Source of the DNA: Saccharomycopsis fibuligera x Saccharomycopsis cf. fibuligera
Taxonomy: Eukaryota > Ascomycota > Saccharomycetes > Ascoideales > Saccharomycopsidaceae
Assembly: GCA_001936135.1 (NCBI GenBank)
Contig: CP012810.1
Span: 1,488,001 to 1,552,000 of the forward strand
DNA: 64,000 bases
Direction of reading: 5' to 3'
The first letter of the stretch is position 1, and every line of letters begins with the position of its first letter. The notes beneath the pieces were generated by a model. It ran no database searches, had not been told where the DNA came from, and was given only the letters and a program-made list of their open reading frames with translations. The position numbers were made by a program, and so were the translations under genes. Shown piece by piece: positions 50,989-61,600 of this stretch.

Positions 50989-52464
50989 TTATGCGGCATC
51001 AGCAGTTTCCAATGGAGTGCTGGATATTAAAGAAGTACTTCTAGTTGTCCTGTTTTGTCTAATTACACTATTAGTGTTCTCATCTCTAATCAAAGCAATT
51101 CTCATAGTCGCCAATAAATTATTAGCCGCATTAGAATGAGCATACACCGCCCCGTTAAAAGCAGTGGTTGCATCTTTACCAATACTTGACTTGATCAACG
51201 CCACTCCGCCAGGATGATTATGAACAAAGGGGGTAACGTCATGAACTACCCCTTTAATGATAACAAGGGCTCGATTCGAAGTCTTGACTAATTTTTTGAA
51301 TTCGTCTACTGTGACTAAAGGAAGTTTATTAATGGGGACACCCCAAGTCAACTTGGCCCGATGTCTGTCAATGAGCCGTTGTTGATGTAATACTGCACAA
51401 CGTTTGATGATTTCTTCATTGGTACGATGCAAGCTTTTGACCCCTGAAATGTATTTGAATCTGAAGCAAAGGTTAAGAAACCATTTGGTAGGATCATAAC
51501 GGTAGTAAAAATATCCACCACGGTAATCGTTGGGAAATTGATGATGGAAATTATTGTATCCTTCACCGTAAGTTAGCAACGAAACAATAAATGAGTCTCT
51601 AACGGTTTTTTTGTCCTCAAATGGTTGAGATCCAATCGAATGGCCCAATGAGTGGATGGAGAATATCGATTGTTGAACAATAAAAGATCTAATTATTCCG
51701 GCATACACAAATCCCCCGAGATAGTCGTTCCAGAAATATCCTGCAATCAAGCTGGGCAAGGCAAGTCCAAGCATGAGATATAAGATGAGGTTATTGCTGT
51801 CTTGCCAATCAATATATTTATGATTGGCGAGTAATTCCGGATCGTCAATGAAATGCTGCTGCTGCTGCTGCTGCTGATTAACATTGATAGCACTTTCCGC
51901 GCTTTCCACACCTTCAGCACTTGCAGCCTTGCCTTGCAAGGACACATTTTCCAACGATTCTTCATGCAAAAGCTTAATGATTCTGCGCTGTTTAACAATC
52001 CGCCAGCCAATATGAGCCCACCAAAAATTTTTCCGATAATTATGAGGATCTTTATTAGTATCACAATACTTGTGGTGAAGTTTATGAATAGCAATGTAGT
52101 TCTTAACAGACTCAAGTCCCGCGGTAGAACCCAAGAATGCGAAAAATGTAGGCAACAAGTTGTAACTTGGATCAATGGAATATGACCTGTGTGTCCAGTA
52201 TCGATGATATCCAGCGGTGATGGCAAGCATGGATAAGTTGTAATTGACGGCGGCTAAGTAGAATGTTTTACTTTGGAGAGAAATATCGTAATAGTAAACA
52301 GCAGCTAGGGCAATGCCAGGTAGCACGAGATACTTGAATACGTTGAACCAATAAGTTCTGACAATGATTAGCCGCACAAGCCGCACCACATGGTTAATGT
52401 TTCTTTTTATTTCTTTCTTGGTGGCCACTTTGGGCTGTTGATGTTTGGTACTAGGCCCGCTCAT
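50989..52464 (-). CDS. Delta-9 acyl-CoA desaturase-like protein with cytochrome b5 domain (Ole1/Ole2 type)
   Basis: A diiron membrane desaturase fused to cytochrome b5. Ole1 makes palmitoleic and oleic acid in the ER; CUG-clade yeasts also carry a second, divergent paralogue (OLE2). I start at the ATG at 52464 (MSGPSTKHQQ), giving 491 residues; the frame upstream lacks an ATG. Membrane segments flank His box 1, HRYWTH (about 89-94). Box 2 is HKLHH (about 126-130), followed by the conserved DTNKDPH and WWAHIGW. Box 3 reads NNFHH (about 304-308), where Ole1 has HNFHH. The upstream motif reads HSLGH (His at about 271), where Ole1 has NSMAH. The cytochrome b5 domain has heme ligands in HPGG (about 415) and YAHSN (about 438). 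A Gln run (about 196-204) lies in a loop after box 2. The divergence makes an OLE2-like paralogue likelier than the main OLE1, so no symbol is given. Confidence 0.85.
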   Translation of the reverse strand: MSGPSTKHQQPKVATKKEIKRNINHVVRLVRLIIVRTYWFNVFKYLVLPGIALAAVYYYDISLQSKTFYLAAVNYNLSMLAITAGYHRYWTHRSYSIDPSYNLLPTFFAFLGSTAGLESVKNYIAIHKLHHKYCDTNKDPHNYRKNFWWAHIGWRIVKQRRIIKLLHEESLENVSLQGKAASAEGVESAESAINVNQQQQQQQHFIDDPELLANHKYIDWQDSNNLILYLMLGLALPSLIAGYFWNDYLGGFVYAGIIRSFIVQQSIFSIHSLGHSIGSQPFEDKKTVRDSFIVSLLTYGEGYNNFHHQFPNDYRGGYFYYRYDPTKWFLNLCFRFKYISGVKSLHRTNEEIIKRCAVLHQQRLIDRHRAKLTWGVPINKLPLVTVDEFKKLVKTSNRALVIIKGVVHDVTPFVHNHPGGVALIKSSIGKDATTAFNGAVYAHSNAANNLLATMRIALIRDENTNSVIRQNRTTRSTSLISSTPLETADAA

Positions 52465-52920
52465 ACTCACACTGCAAGATGGTGGTTGTTCTGTTTGACT
52501 GGTACCGCGATACAAAAATTTTTAGGAGTAAATAAATTCTGGTAAAGATGACTGTTTATGTATGGTGCCAAAGTGGTGATTGAACGCAGCAGCAGAGAAA
52601 AACTCGAGGGCAGAAAACAATAGATGTGTGTGTGGATATATTTAGTTAGCAAGTGCGATTGTTGTTTCGATATTTTAATATTTTATTTTTTGTGTTTTCG
52701 TTTCTTTTTAAAACCGATCACCTGCGCTCCCCGCTCAACAAAACGTAGGCCAACAGCCAACATCGACTACAACGTGTACAACACAACAAATACAAGGCGT
52801 CTATCTCAGAGATACGATATAAAACCTGAACATGAACTAAACGAGTAAGCTATGAAATAATAAAAATAACTAAAAACAAAAAAACAGAAAACAAAAAAAA
52901 GAAAAAACCACTACTGCCCG
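52465..52920. other. Desaturase promoter and GPI8 3' region
   Basis: 456 bp between two genes on the minus strand. An A-rich stretch at 52855-52905 follows the GPI8 stop. The remainder should hold the desaturase promoter. No sterol or fatty-acid response element was recognised. Confidence 0.5.
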
Positions 52921-53922
52921 CTATTTATCATGGTTAATCAACGACAACAAGTCATCTTCCACCTCATCGACCACCACTTTCTGCACTGATCCAAAGAAAT
53001 CCGTAAGCAACACATTGGAGACGTTTCTCTTGAACAAGTCCGTTCTAATACCGGCATGACTGTGCACATTTTCAAAAGTGTAGGTGTCAAACAAGTCTTG
53101 AAGTGTCTGGTTGGAGTTCTTGTTGACGTTTTCTAAAAAGTCCAAGTTGTAGTAAGTAAATCTATCAATAACAGCGACTCCAATTTCCACATCCGAATGA
53201 TGTGAATAAGAGGATTCATCAAGTTCAGAAGAACCCACTGCCAAAATGTTTGGAGAGTAAAATTTGGAGTACATGGTGTTGGCCTGGCATGTATCAATCA
53301 TGAACAAAATCTCATTGTACCTTTTCTTCTCAAACATCTGCTCAAAAGCGTCTGCCAAATCGTAAGACCCAATCTCCTCTGCATCTTGAAACTTCAAAAA
53401 CTCATCACCACCGTGTCCTGTCATATAAATAAAGATGTTGGAGTTCTCATCGGTAAGCAATCTTTTAGAGCGAGGATGTTCAGGGCCCCATCTGTCGGTA
53501 AGCAACCGGATAAAGTTTTCCACCGTAACTTCATAGCCACGATAATCCACTTCAACGCTATCGCCATAAAGGTCGATTGCTCTATCGGCATTATTGAAAA
53601 CTGCTCCAGGGAAAGCGTTACGGGAATTGCAGGCCACGTCGTCTGCCAACATCAAAATGATCTGGGAGTCAGGAATCCCAAGTCGTTTCACCGTACGATA
53701 CATTGAAAGAACATTGGCCATGTGACGATAGTTGAACCAGAACCGTGATGTTGATACAAGCACTGCCCAATTATTTGTATGAGTGGACTCATTGATGGGC
53801 TGTTGCTGCTGCTGACCTTGATCTTGTTGTTGTGAGGTGGTGTTGTTGTTGGTACCAATGGGCGAGCAGAGGGTATGGACCGCTATAGTGACTAGCACAA
53901 GCAAGGGGCCAAAGAGACGCAT
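52921..53922 (-). CDS. GPI8: GPI-anchor transamidase catalytic subunit (Gpi8)
   Basis: The C13-family cysteine protease that cleaves the C-terminal signal of precursors in the ER lumen and joins them to the GPI anchor. Seen: a signal peptide (about 1-20), a Gln/Asn linker, then the caspase-like fold from NNWAVLVSTSRFWFNYRH (about 50-67). The catalytic pair is His170 (MTGHGGDEF) and Cys212 (IDTCQA), 42 residues apart, the same spacing as His157 and Cys199 of the S. cerevisiae enzyme. The block ESSYSHHSDVEIGVAVIDRF (about 235-254) is typical. At 333 residues it is clearly shorter than the S. cerevisiae protein (411) and ends at DDLLSLINHDK, with no C-terminal membrane helix. Neighbours IRC3 and RQC1 match S. 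cerevisiae synteny. Confidence 0.95.
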   Translation of the reverse strand: MRLFGPLLVLVTIAVHTLCSPIGTNNNTTSQQQDQGQQQQQPINESTHTNNWAVLVSTSRFWFNYRHMANVLSMYRTVKRLGIPDSQIILMLADDVACNSRNAFPGAVFNNADRAIDLYGDSVEVDYRGYEVTVENFIRLLTDRWGPEHPRSKRLLTDENSNIFIYMTGHGGDEFLKFQDAEEIGSYDLADAFEQMFEKKRYNEILFMIDTCQANTMYSKFYSPNILAVGSSELDESSYSHHSDVEIGVAVIDRFTYYNLDFLENVNKNSNQTLQDLFDTYTFENVHSHAGIRTDLFKRNVSNVLLTDFFGSVQKVVVDEVEDDLLSLINHDK

Positions 53923-54257
53923 GTTGTTGGATTATATGACGGTAATAACGATAGCTATAACGCCGAGCTGTACAACTTTTCGTAGATTTTAAGCAACAGC
54001 CACTATTCCATCTTCTGAAGGCAGCTCAAAGCTTCTCATTATAGCTACAATTTGTAAGCTGTTTCTGGCGTTTTGTTTTGGTGATTTTATTGTCACGTGC
54101 CACTGTCTCGTTCTGAAAAAGAAACAAAAAAAAAATTCTGTTTTGGCGATGGCGATGATGATGGTAGTCAAGATCAAGGTCAAGGCCAAGGTTAAGGTCA
54201 AAGGAGACGCCGACAACAAAGTCTAGCCAAATACTGCCGAATATCAACAAAGCCAAA
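53923..54257. promoter_or_regulatory. Divergent GPI8-IRC3 promoter with AAGGTC-like tandem array
   Basis: 335 bp between divergent genes. An A-run lies at about 54126-54135. A degenerate array of six-base units (variants of TCAAGG) covers about 54167-54204, ending 53 bp from the IRC3 start. CACGTG occurs near 54095. Confidence 0.55.
54167..54204. repeat. Degenerate TCAAGG hexamer array
   Basis: Five to six imperfect copies of a six-base unit (CAAGAT, CAAGGT, CAAGGC, CAAGGT, TAAGGT, CAAAGG). It would probably be in the IRC3 5' leader or core promoter. Confidence 0.75.
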
Positions 54258-57236
54258 ATGACCTCTTTGCTTGCCACGCGGCGAGAGTGGCTTTTTCAAA
54301 AGACTGCTCGTTGTTACTTATCCGCAACGAGGTCGTATCATCACAAGGATAGCAAAAGGGCACCAGCTGAAGATACACATAACAAATCAACCAACACTTC
54401 TTTCGGTCATCAAATACGTAAGCCAATTACAGAGAAAAACTTAAATGATAATTCCGATAATTTCTCAGGATCGAATCGTGCCAATGTTCCTCTTGATCTG
54501 GTCTACCAAAATGAAAAAAAGAGGGATTTTCCTACTCATAGAAACAATAATTACACATCGAAATCATTCAAAGATACGAATAATAATGACTTCAATCGCC
54601 AGCGAAATCAAATAACTCTGGCAGAAAACAATCGATTTCTGTATTTAAGGAAGCCAAACCGCAGTAGCAGCAATAACAAATATGGCCAAAAATATACCAA
54701 ACCGTACACTATAAAACCATGGGAGAAAAGTGGAAAGTACAATTTTGATAAAAAGTATTCCAAACCATACAAGTCTGATGACAAAAGTCACTGGGCTTTC
54801 AACAAATATGCCACACCGCACACTGAATCAAATAATTTCAAGAAAAGCTCTGGCAAAACGTACAAGGAGCTCCATGAGAGAGATCATCGAAACAATTACA
54901 AGTATAGTCCCAGTGACAGCTACAATAGCGATTTCAAAAGTAAGAGTCCATACAAAAGCAAATCGAGATTACCGTTAAACGGCAAAGTGCCCAGCCAGAT
55001 GGGAGCACTTGGAAATCTTGGTGCTTTGGCCAACAACTATGATTCTGAACCAGGTGCATTAAATGATATAAATGACCAAGTTGGTATTACAGAATCATCG
55101 CAAGACACTATCAAACCTGCGACACCAGAAATTGATATTTTTGAAGATGACTCCAGTAGCATGAAGTTAAGGCCGTACCAAAAAGACTGCATCAAAAGTT
55201 GTTTGAAAGCCTTTAGCGAAGGCAAAAGAAGACTAGCAGTAAGTTTAGCCACCGGTGGTGGGAAAACTGTGATCTTCAGCAACTTGATTAAATACATCAA
55301 ACCAATAGACGACAAGCAAGGCGACAAGGTACTCATTCTTGTACACCGTCGAGAGTTAGCTATGCAAGCGTTGAAAACTTGTATGTCAGTAATGCCTGAC
55401 AAAACCGTCGATATGGATTTGGGTACAAATAAGGCGCGTACATGGACCGCTGATATTGTTGTGGCATCCATACAAACCCTTTTATCTCAGGAAAGATTGC
55501 TTCAATATAATCCAGATGATTTCAAGCTTATTATTATTGATGAAGCACATCACGCGGCGGCAGATTCGTACGTTTCCATACTAAAGCATTTTGGTGCAGA
55601 CACTAAGACTTCTAGAGTCGCAGTGGTTGGGTTTTCGGCCACATTGGTCAGACATGATGGTAAAGCGCTTTCCAATTCGATGGACCATATTGTTTTCCAT
55701 AAAGGGGTGGACGATATGATTAATGATGGCTGGTTGTGTGATGCGAAATTCACAACTGTAAACACACATATTGATTTATCATCCGTTAGTAAACGGGCTG
55801 GTGATTTTGCCATTGCTAGTTTATCCAAAGCAATAAACACCACCTCTTCCAACGATTTGATTTTGAAAAGTTATTTAAAATTCAAGGCTATTCATCACTT
55901 CAAATCAACTTTGCTTTTTGGAGTTGACGTCTCCCATATCAAAAACTTGTGTGCTTTGTTTAATGCAAATGGTATAAGGGCAGAATTTATTAGTGGTACC
56001 ACTAGTCAAAAAAAGAGAGATGATACGGTGGAAGAGTTTCGAAATGGGGAGATCCCAGTATTGATGAATTGTGGTGTATTCACTGAAGGAACAGATATTC
56101 CAAACATTGATTGTATATTACTTGCAAGACCTACAAAATCCCCTGGTTTATTATTGCAAATGATTGGCAGAGGATTAAGAAAACATCAAGATAAGCAAAC
56201 TTGTAACATTATTGATTTTGTCTCGTCTTGTGATACTGGAGTGGCATCTGTGCCAACATTATTAGGACTTGATCCTGAAATGCTTGTTCAAGAAGTCTCT
56301 TTAATGGATTTGAAAACAATGAAGCAAAAAATGGATGAAGAACGTCGTGAAAGGCTCGAAAGAGAACATAAAGAAGAGCTTGACTCTGTCTTACCGAGCA
56401 CTATCAGAGGATCGGTTAATTTTAACTCATTCCAATCATTACAGGACTACATGTTTAACAATAATAAGAAAGATAGCAGTGTTGGGGCTGCTTCATCATT
56501 GTCATCATCATCATCATCAAGTCTAATCTCAGTCAATGACAATGACAAGGACAAAGATAGCATTGCGTTTTACAAAGATTCCTTAGTTTGGCTCCGGATT
56601 GGTAAAGATACCTGGGCCAGTCAACTTTTCAACCATGGATTATATTTTCGTATAACTAGACACCTAGTCACGGCAAAAGACCTTTACACTCAGCTAGTGG
56701 TTGAGTCCACAGAGTTGAAACAAAAGCCCAAGTATAAATACAGTGCTACGCAATACGTACGCAATATGCATTATCCCGGGTATTCTTCCACTGCAGTGAT
56801 CACTGATTGTATGTCCTTATATACAGTCATACGAGCAGTTCATACTACCTTCAAAAGCACTTCATATCTGAATTACCAAAACAGTTTGAAATATGCATCA
56901 CGGCGTAATGCGCCAGCTACCAGGAATCAAATAAAATTTTTGAACAATTATCTCAAAGACATTGCTGCAAAAGATGCTAAGATAGAAGAGTATGTTAACA
57001 ATGAAGATTTTTTACGCGCTTGGGAAGCTACGGTAAATAATTTCACAAAGGGACTTTGTGGCGATTTGATCTTTGTTACCTCAGTGGCGGGTCAATTGTA
57101 TATGAAAAATTTGGCTCATTTGATTGCGAAGGTTAGTTTGAATACTGACGGCGGAGTCGGAGATGATGGTAAGTCAAAGAAGAAATTATTGGATAACGTT
57201 TCATTAATGGATATTAAAGTTGGGGAATTGAGATGA
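54258..57236 (+). CDS. IRC3: Mitochondrial DExH-box DNA helicase Irc3
   Basis: A superfamily 2 double-stranded DNA translocase that maintains mitochondrial DNA and acts on branched DNA in S. cerevisiae. The N-terminus is a clear targeting peptide (MTSLLATRREWLFQKTARCY). About 260 residues of Asn/Ser/Lys/Tyr-rich sequence follow, so the protein has 992 residues against about 690 in S. cerevisiae. Core motifs: Q-motif-like LRPYQKDCIKSCL (about 303), Walker A ATGGGKT (about 331-337), DEAHH (about 428-432), motif III GFSATLVRHDG (about 460-470), and the second RecA domain with FVSGTTSQKKRDDTVEEF-type sequence (about 575-592, read here as FISGTT...) and IGRGLRKHQDK (about 636-646). The C-terminal 300 residues are specific to the Irc3 family. 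Neighbours GPI8 and RQC1 match YDR331-333. Confidence 0.93.
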   Translation: MTSLLATRREWLFQKTARCYLSATRSYHHKDSKRAPAEDTHNKSTNTSFGHQIRKPITEKNLNDNSDNFSGSNRANVPLDLVYQNEKKRDFPTHRNNNYTSKSFKDTNNNDFNRQRNQITLAENNRFLYLRKPNRSSSNNKYGQKYTKPYTIKPWEKSGKYNFDKKYSKPYKSDDKSHWAFNKYATPHTESNNFKKSSGKTYKELHERDHRNNYKYSPSDSYNSDFKSKSPYKSKSRLPLNGKVPSQMGALGNLGALANNYDSEPGALNDINDQVGITESSQDTIKPATPEIDIFEDDSSSMKLRPYQKDCIKSCLKAFSEGKRRLAVSLATGGGKTVIFSNLIKYIKPIDDKQGDKVLILVHRRELAMQALKTCMSVMPDKTVDMDLGTNKARTWTADIVVASIQTLLSQERLLQYNPDDFKLIIIDEAHHAAADSYVSILKHFGADTKTSRVAVVGFSATLVRHDGKALSNSMDHIVFHKGVDDMINDGWLCDAKFTTVNTHIDLSSVSKRAGDFAIASLSKAINTTSSNDLILKSYLKFKAIHHFKSTLLFGVDVSHIKNLCALFNANGIRAEFISGTTSQKKRDDTVEEFRNGEIPVLMNCGVFTEGTDIPNIDCILLARPTKSPGLLLQMIGRGLRKHQDKQTCNIIDFVSSCDTGVASVPTLLGLDPEMLVQEVSLMDLKTMKQKMDEERRERLEREHKEELDSVLPSTIRGSVNFNSFQSLQDYMFNNNKKDSSVGAASSLSSSSSSSLISVNDNDKDKDSIAFYKDSLVWLRIGKDTWASQLFNHGLYFRITRHLVTAKDLYTQLVVESTELKQKPKYKYSATQYVRNMHYPGYSSTAVITDCMSLYTVIRAVHTTFKSTSYLNYQNSLKYASRRNAPATRNQIKFLNNYLKDIAAKDAKIEEYVNNEDFLRAWEATVNNFTKGLCGDLIFVTSVAGQLYMKNLAHLIAKVSLNTDGGVGDDGKSKKKLLDNVSLMDIKVGELR

Positions 57237-58687
57237 CGTGTACTTGAGCACTTTTAATCATAGCTGCAGTGAAAACTGCGGTAGCAATTCGTGTATAATA
57301 TTGACTATAGACATTATTACTCGTAGTTTTATTTTTACTTTTAGATAATCAATACGGCATTTCATAGTTAGCCATAAATATAGTTTCCTAGCTCACCATG
57401 CTAAAAACTGTTTTAATACTAAATTGATACGAGTAGTGACATTAATTCTAGTTCCAGATTCGATTTCAATTTAATCTTATGAAGATCTTGATTTTCTACA
57501 ACTTTCTACCAAATATTAATAAACTAGTACACATTGTATTGACTTGGAAAGTTATCAATGAATATCTAAAATATCTTCTTCAATATCTGCGATATAAAAT
57601 CAACTATATTAAGAGGCAAAATAGAGACTCGTATAGTTCACGACAGCGCAAGTATTTTTGCCACAAAAATTAAATATATATAAGTCTTCACTTTATACTT
57701 TAGCTTATATGCATTTAGGTATGGCCTGAGAGTGTACGTACGGATGTTGTGTATGTTGAATTGAGCTCTGTGAAGTCTAATTAGTATTGGAAAGTGCTAG
57801 CCTATAACGTATAGTAAACACAGTTTCCAAAAAATTGTTTCAATACTTCTAAAGTACGCTTAGTAGGTTCAAGATCATGGTTAAGATAACTGCGCCCACC
57901 TTTTTTTTTTTCAATTTCAAATTGACAGAAATATGGAAGTAGCTAAAACAATAATGGTAACAACAATGATTATAACGATTATAATTATGGTATAACTATA
58001 CGTATAAGTAGGAGACATCTTAATAATAAGAATAATGAAAGATAAAAAAGAAACAAAAAGACACATAAAATTTTAGACCCACGGTAGAAAAATAATGGAA
58101 AATAACAATATACACATACACAATATAACGGCATAAAGGTATACTATTAAATAAAAAAGTGAAAAATAGAAATAAAAATAAAAAAAAAGCACTCGTAGAA
58201 ACACCCACAACATAAATATAAATATAAATATAAAAATAAAAATAAAGCACACAAAGGAAAAAAAAAAAGAAAAAAGTAACAATAAATAAAAATCTAAACG
58301 ATGACAGTGATTGATAGAAGGATAAAGAACAAAATAAAAAAGAGTTTCAATGACCAAAAAAAAGAAAAAAAAAAAAAGAGATAGAAAGTATAGTAAAACA
58401 GGCTGAAACACACCAAAAGAAAAAACAAAAGTAAAACAGAAATTAAGTAGACAGACAAAAGAAAAATATACAATTAGAATTGGAGATCGTTAAAACCTGA
58501 TTTGAAAAAAGCAAAGCGGCCGATTAAGTAAACCAGCAGCCATTGACTTGTTGTGGTGTGATTCGTTTCCTTGTATTATCCAGTATATTTTAGGGCCTGT
58601 ATGCGCTCGTTTCATAAAAACATGCACACCAGCAACCTTTTTTTCAGCCAAAGATAACAACAACAAGCAAATCAAGCAACCAAATGC
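57237..58687. other. Convergent IRC3-IRE1 spacer
   Basis: 1.45 kb between convergent genes. The right half is strongly A-rich on the plus strand (many A-runs and TAAATA-type simple sequence, 58020-58400), consistent with a U-rich IRE1 3' UTR. A GGTTCAAGATC sequence near 57864 resembles a tRNA B box but has no partner A box. No gene was recognised. Confidence 0.5.
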
Positions 58688-61600
58688 TCAATGGTAGAAA
58701 CTTTCAAAATCATTCTTCATATTACCTTCAATAAAATAATAACAGTAAATCAACAACGAAGGAAACAATCCACTAAAAAACTCGTAAAAATTCTCCTCGG
58801 TGATATGAAACTCTTCGGGAATCTCATTGATATGATGATACTTGTTTCTAATAACTCTCAATAAATCCAACAACTTGGAACAATCATACTTGCGAAAACT
58901 ATTGATATTGGCAAAGAATTTAGCATCAAAATGTTCCTTCCAATCATTTGCTTCAAATACTTTGTTTGAGAATTTTTCAAATTTCAAAATTATCGGTGAG
59001 TCTCTGGCTAAAATGTTCAACTTATCGGAAATTTTTAACAAAAATTCAATCTTCTTGTCATTGTTCCAGAAAAATGGATGCTTCAAGATTAACTCCGTAG
59101 TTAGTCTTTTTCTAGGATTGGAATCCAACATTATAGAAATCAAATCTTTAGCCTCCTCCTCGGCAGCAGCTACTGTCAAACCTAGTTGATCCAAGTTGAA
59201 TTTATTTTGCAAGATGTTGGATTCTCGATTATATTTATCACCAAATGGATGTTTCCCCTTAGACAAAATATAATAAAACACCAATCCCAAGCTAAAAATA
59301 TCAACTGCTTTGCTGACGCGAGAGTTGTTCCCCTCAGTTAATAATTCAGGAGCTCTCCAACCTGACGTGCCAGACGCGGTCGTGCCTCTAAATGAAGATT
59401 GATCCGGTTCTAATTTCTTGCAAAGTCCAAAATCCGAAATTAGAACTCTTAGAGCTTTAGTCTTGGATGGCGTTACGAGGATGTTTTGTGGTTTGATATC
59501 CCGGTGAACAATATTCAATTTATGCAAATGATGTAATCCACTCGTCATTTGATACAATATGTCTTGAAAATTTTCGAATAGTAAATTATCATTAATTATG
59601 GTATACTTGAATGCTTCAATCTTGGCAGAAACGTCATTGTTGATATTAGCCATTGTTGTAGTTGACGAGCTTAACCCATTCTTAGCCACAGTGGTTGTCC
59701 TTGTTGTGGTTGTAGTTCCATCACCATTTTGACAAGCTTCGATTATTGACCGATTTTCTACTAAATCCTCCAAATTTGCAGAACACAATTCTAAAGCAAT
59801 ATACAAAAATCTATCACTTTGTCGCGAACAAAAGTATCTAATAACATTTGGATGATCATCACTTTCTTGTAATAAGGTCACTTCATGAGATGCAACATCA
59901 TAAAAATCAATCAACATTCTTTTAACCGCTACTGGTCGGTTTTCAAAAGTTCCTTTATATACAACGGTGCCGTGAGATCCATATCCTAGTATGTCATCAG
60001 ATATAACGAGTCTCGATTTTCCCAACTCATTTCTGTTGTTTTGTTTCACGACAAGCTCAATATCATTTCCGTTGATTATCTGTTCATCCAAATTGGAAAT
60101 GTTGTTGTTGTTGTTGTTGTTGTTGCTATTGTTATTGCTATTGTTATTGCTATTGTTATTGCTATTGTTATTGATGGTGGCGATGAGGCTGGAGCTAGTT
60201 TGCTTGAGTGATTTCTTTTTGTTCTTACCGCCTCGACTTCCTCTTTTGCGTTTTTTCATGGTTTTTGTAGTTTGTGTATCTTTACCTTCATTTTGGCTTT
60301 CTTCTTCAAGTTCTGGTTTTAGGGAAGCTTCATCAATGCGAACTTTTTTATTGTCCTTGCCATTAACATTGGCATTGAGCTGTTTTTCAATAAATTTATC
60401 ATGAGCATACGCCTCTTTTTCATCAAGCAATGATGCCTTTTCATTAATGACATCACTCGAATCTGAATCAGTGCTATCAGCTTCCTCATCATCATCATGG
60501 ACATAATCATCGCCATGACGAGTCACCGCTACCAATGTTTCATCTACATCTCCGCTATTTGTCACTGTTTGACTTATTGACTTTCCAGTATTAGCAGCAC
60601 CAGAAGCAGAAGCACCGATAGCAGAAGTAGCAGCTGCCGCAGCACGCTTATCACTGATTTCCTTCAATAACTTCTCCTTAATCATATCAATATCAATATC
60701 TATATCTATATTATTCAAAATTCCCAACTTGCGAATAGAATCTTCAATATGATTTTTTTCTTCTTCGTTGAACTGATAGTAATTATTGTTGTCTTTTTCA
60801 TTCATCATCACCTTGTTTATCAATAATTCGCTATTATTTTTATTTTTATCATTGTTGTTATTTCTATTATATGCATCATCTGAGCTTATACCACCATTCA
60901 GTAAGCTTTTTTCACCAGTATTGCTATTATTGATACCATCTTTTATATCGTTTTTGTTATTTTTGTTGTTATGTTTTTGTTCTTCATTAGCAACCAGACC
61001 ACGCCGCGTCTTGGCGCCATTCGCACTTATATTATTATTAACTTCACCTTCATTACTAAAATTCGTGATATTAATCTCCGTATCAGCCAAAATCCTCTCT
61101 GCAAATTCTACTGCATAATGAGTCCGTTTCATGAATCCCAACTTGTACATTATGGTAGTCAATGGAGGAATAAACCCCGCTTTCGAAGAGTAATACAAAA
61201 TGAATAGTAGAACCACGGTAAACACAGAATTCTCAAACAATCTTAAAATGAATTTAAATACAGAGTAGGTTTTTCTTTGAGTTTGAGTTGTTGGATCATT
61301 GATTAAAGGTGGATCAATGGACAAAATTTCACGAGATCTTTGGTTTTCTGGTAATGAGGAATAATAATATCTTTTATGATTATATTGAGAGTCACCGTTG
61401 TTCAACAGAGGAGTGGCCCTTGGTTTGCTACTGACCAAAGATGGAAACCTTTCATTATTGTTGTTTTTGTTGTTGTCTTTATTGTTATTTGATTGTTTAT
61501 TGCTTGTGACCATTGTAGTTGAGACAAAGTTGTTATTACTAACCGTTGGCTTTTTATGAACTCCCACTACTGATTCAACAAACCCGGAATACGAAGTATT

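Noticed and set aside
52465-52515. Longer desaturase N-terminus beginning upstream of 52464
   Set aside because: The upstream frame has no ATG (it would need to start at TTG), so the first real start is 52464.
57863-57873. GGTTCAAGATC resembling a tRNA B box
   Set aside because: No A box upstream and the T-stem does not pair.
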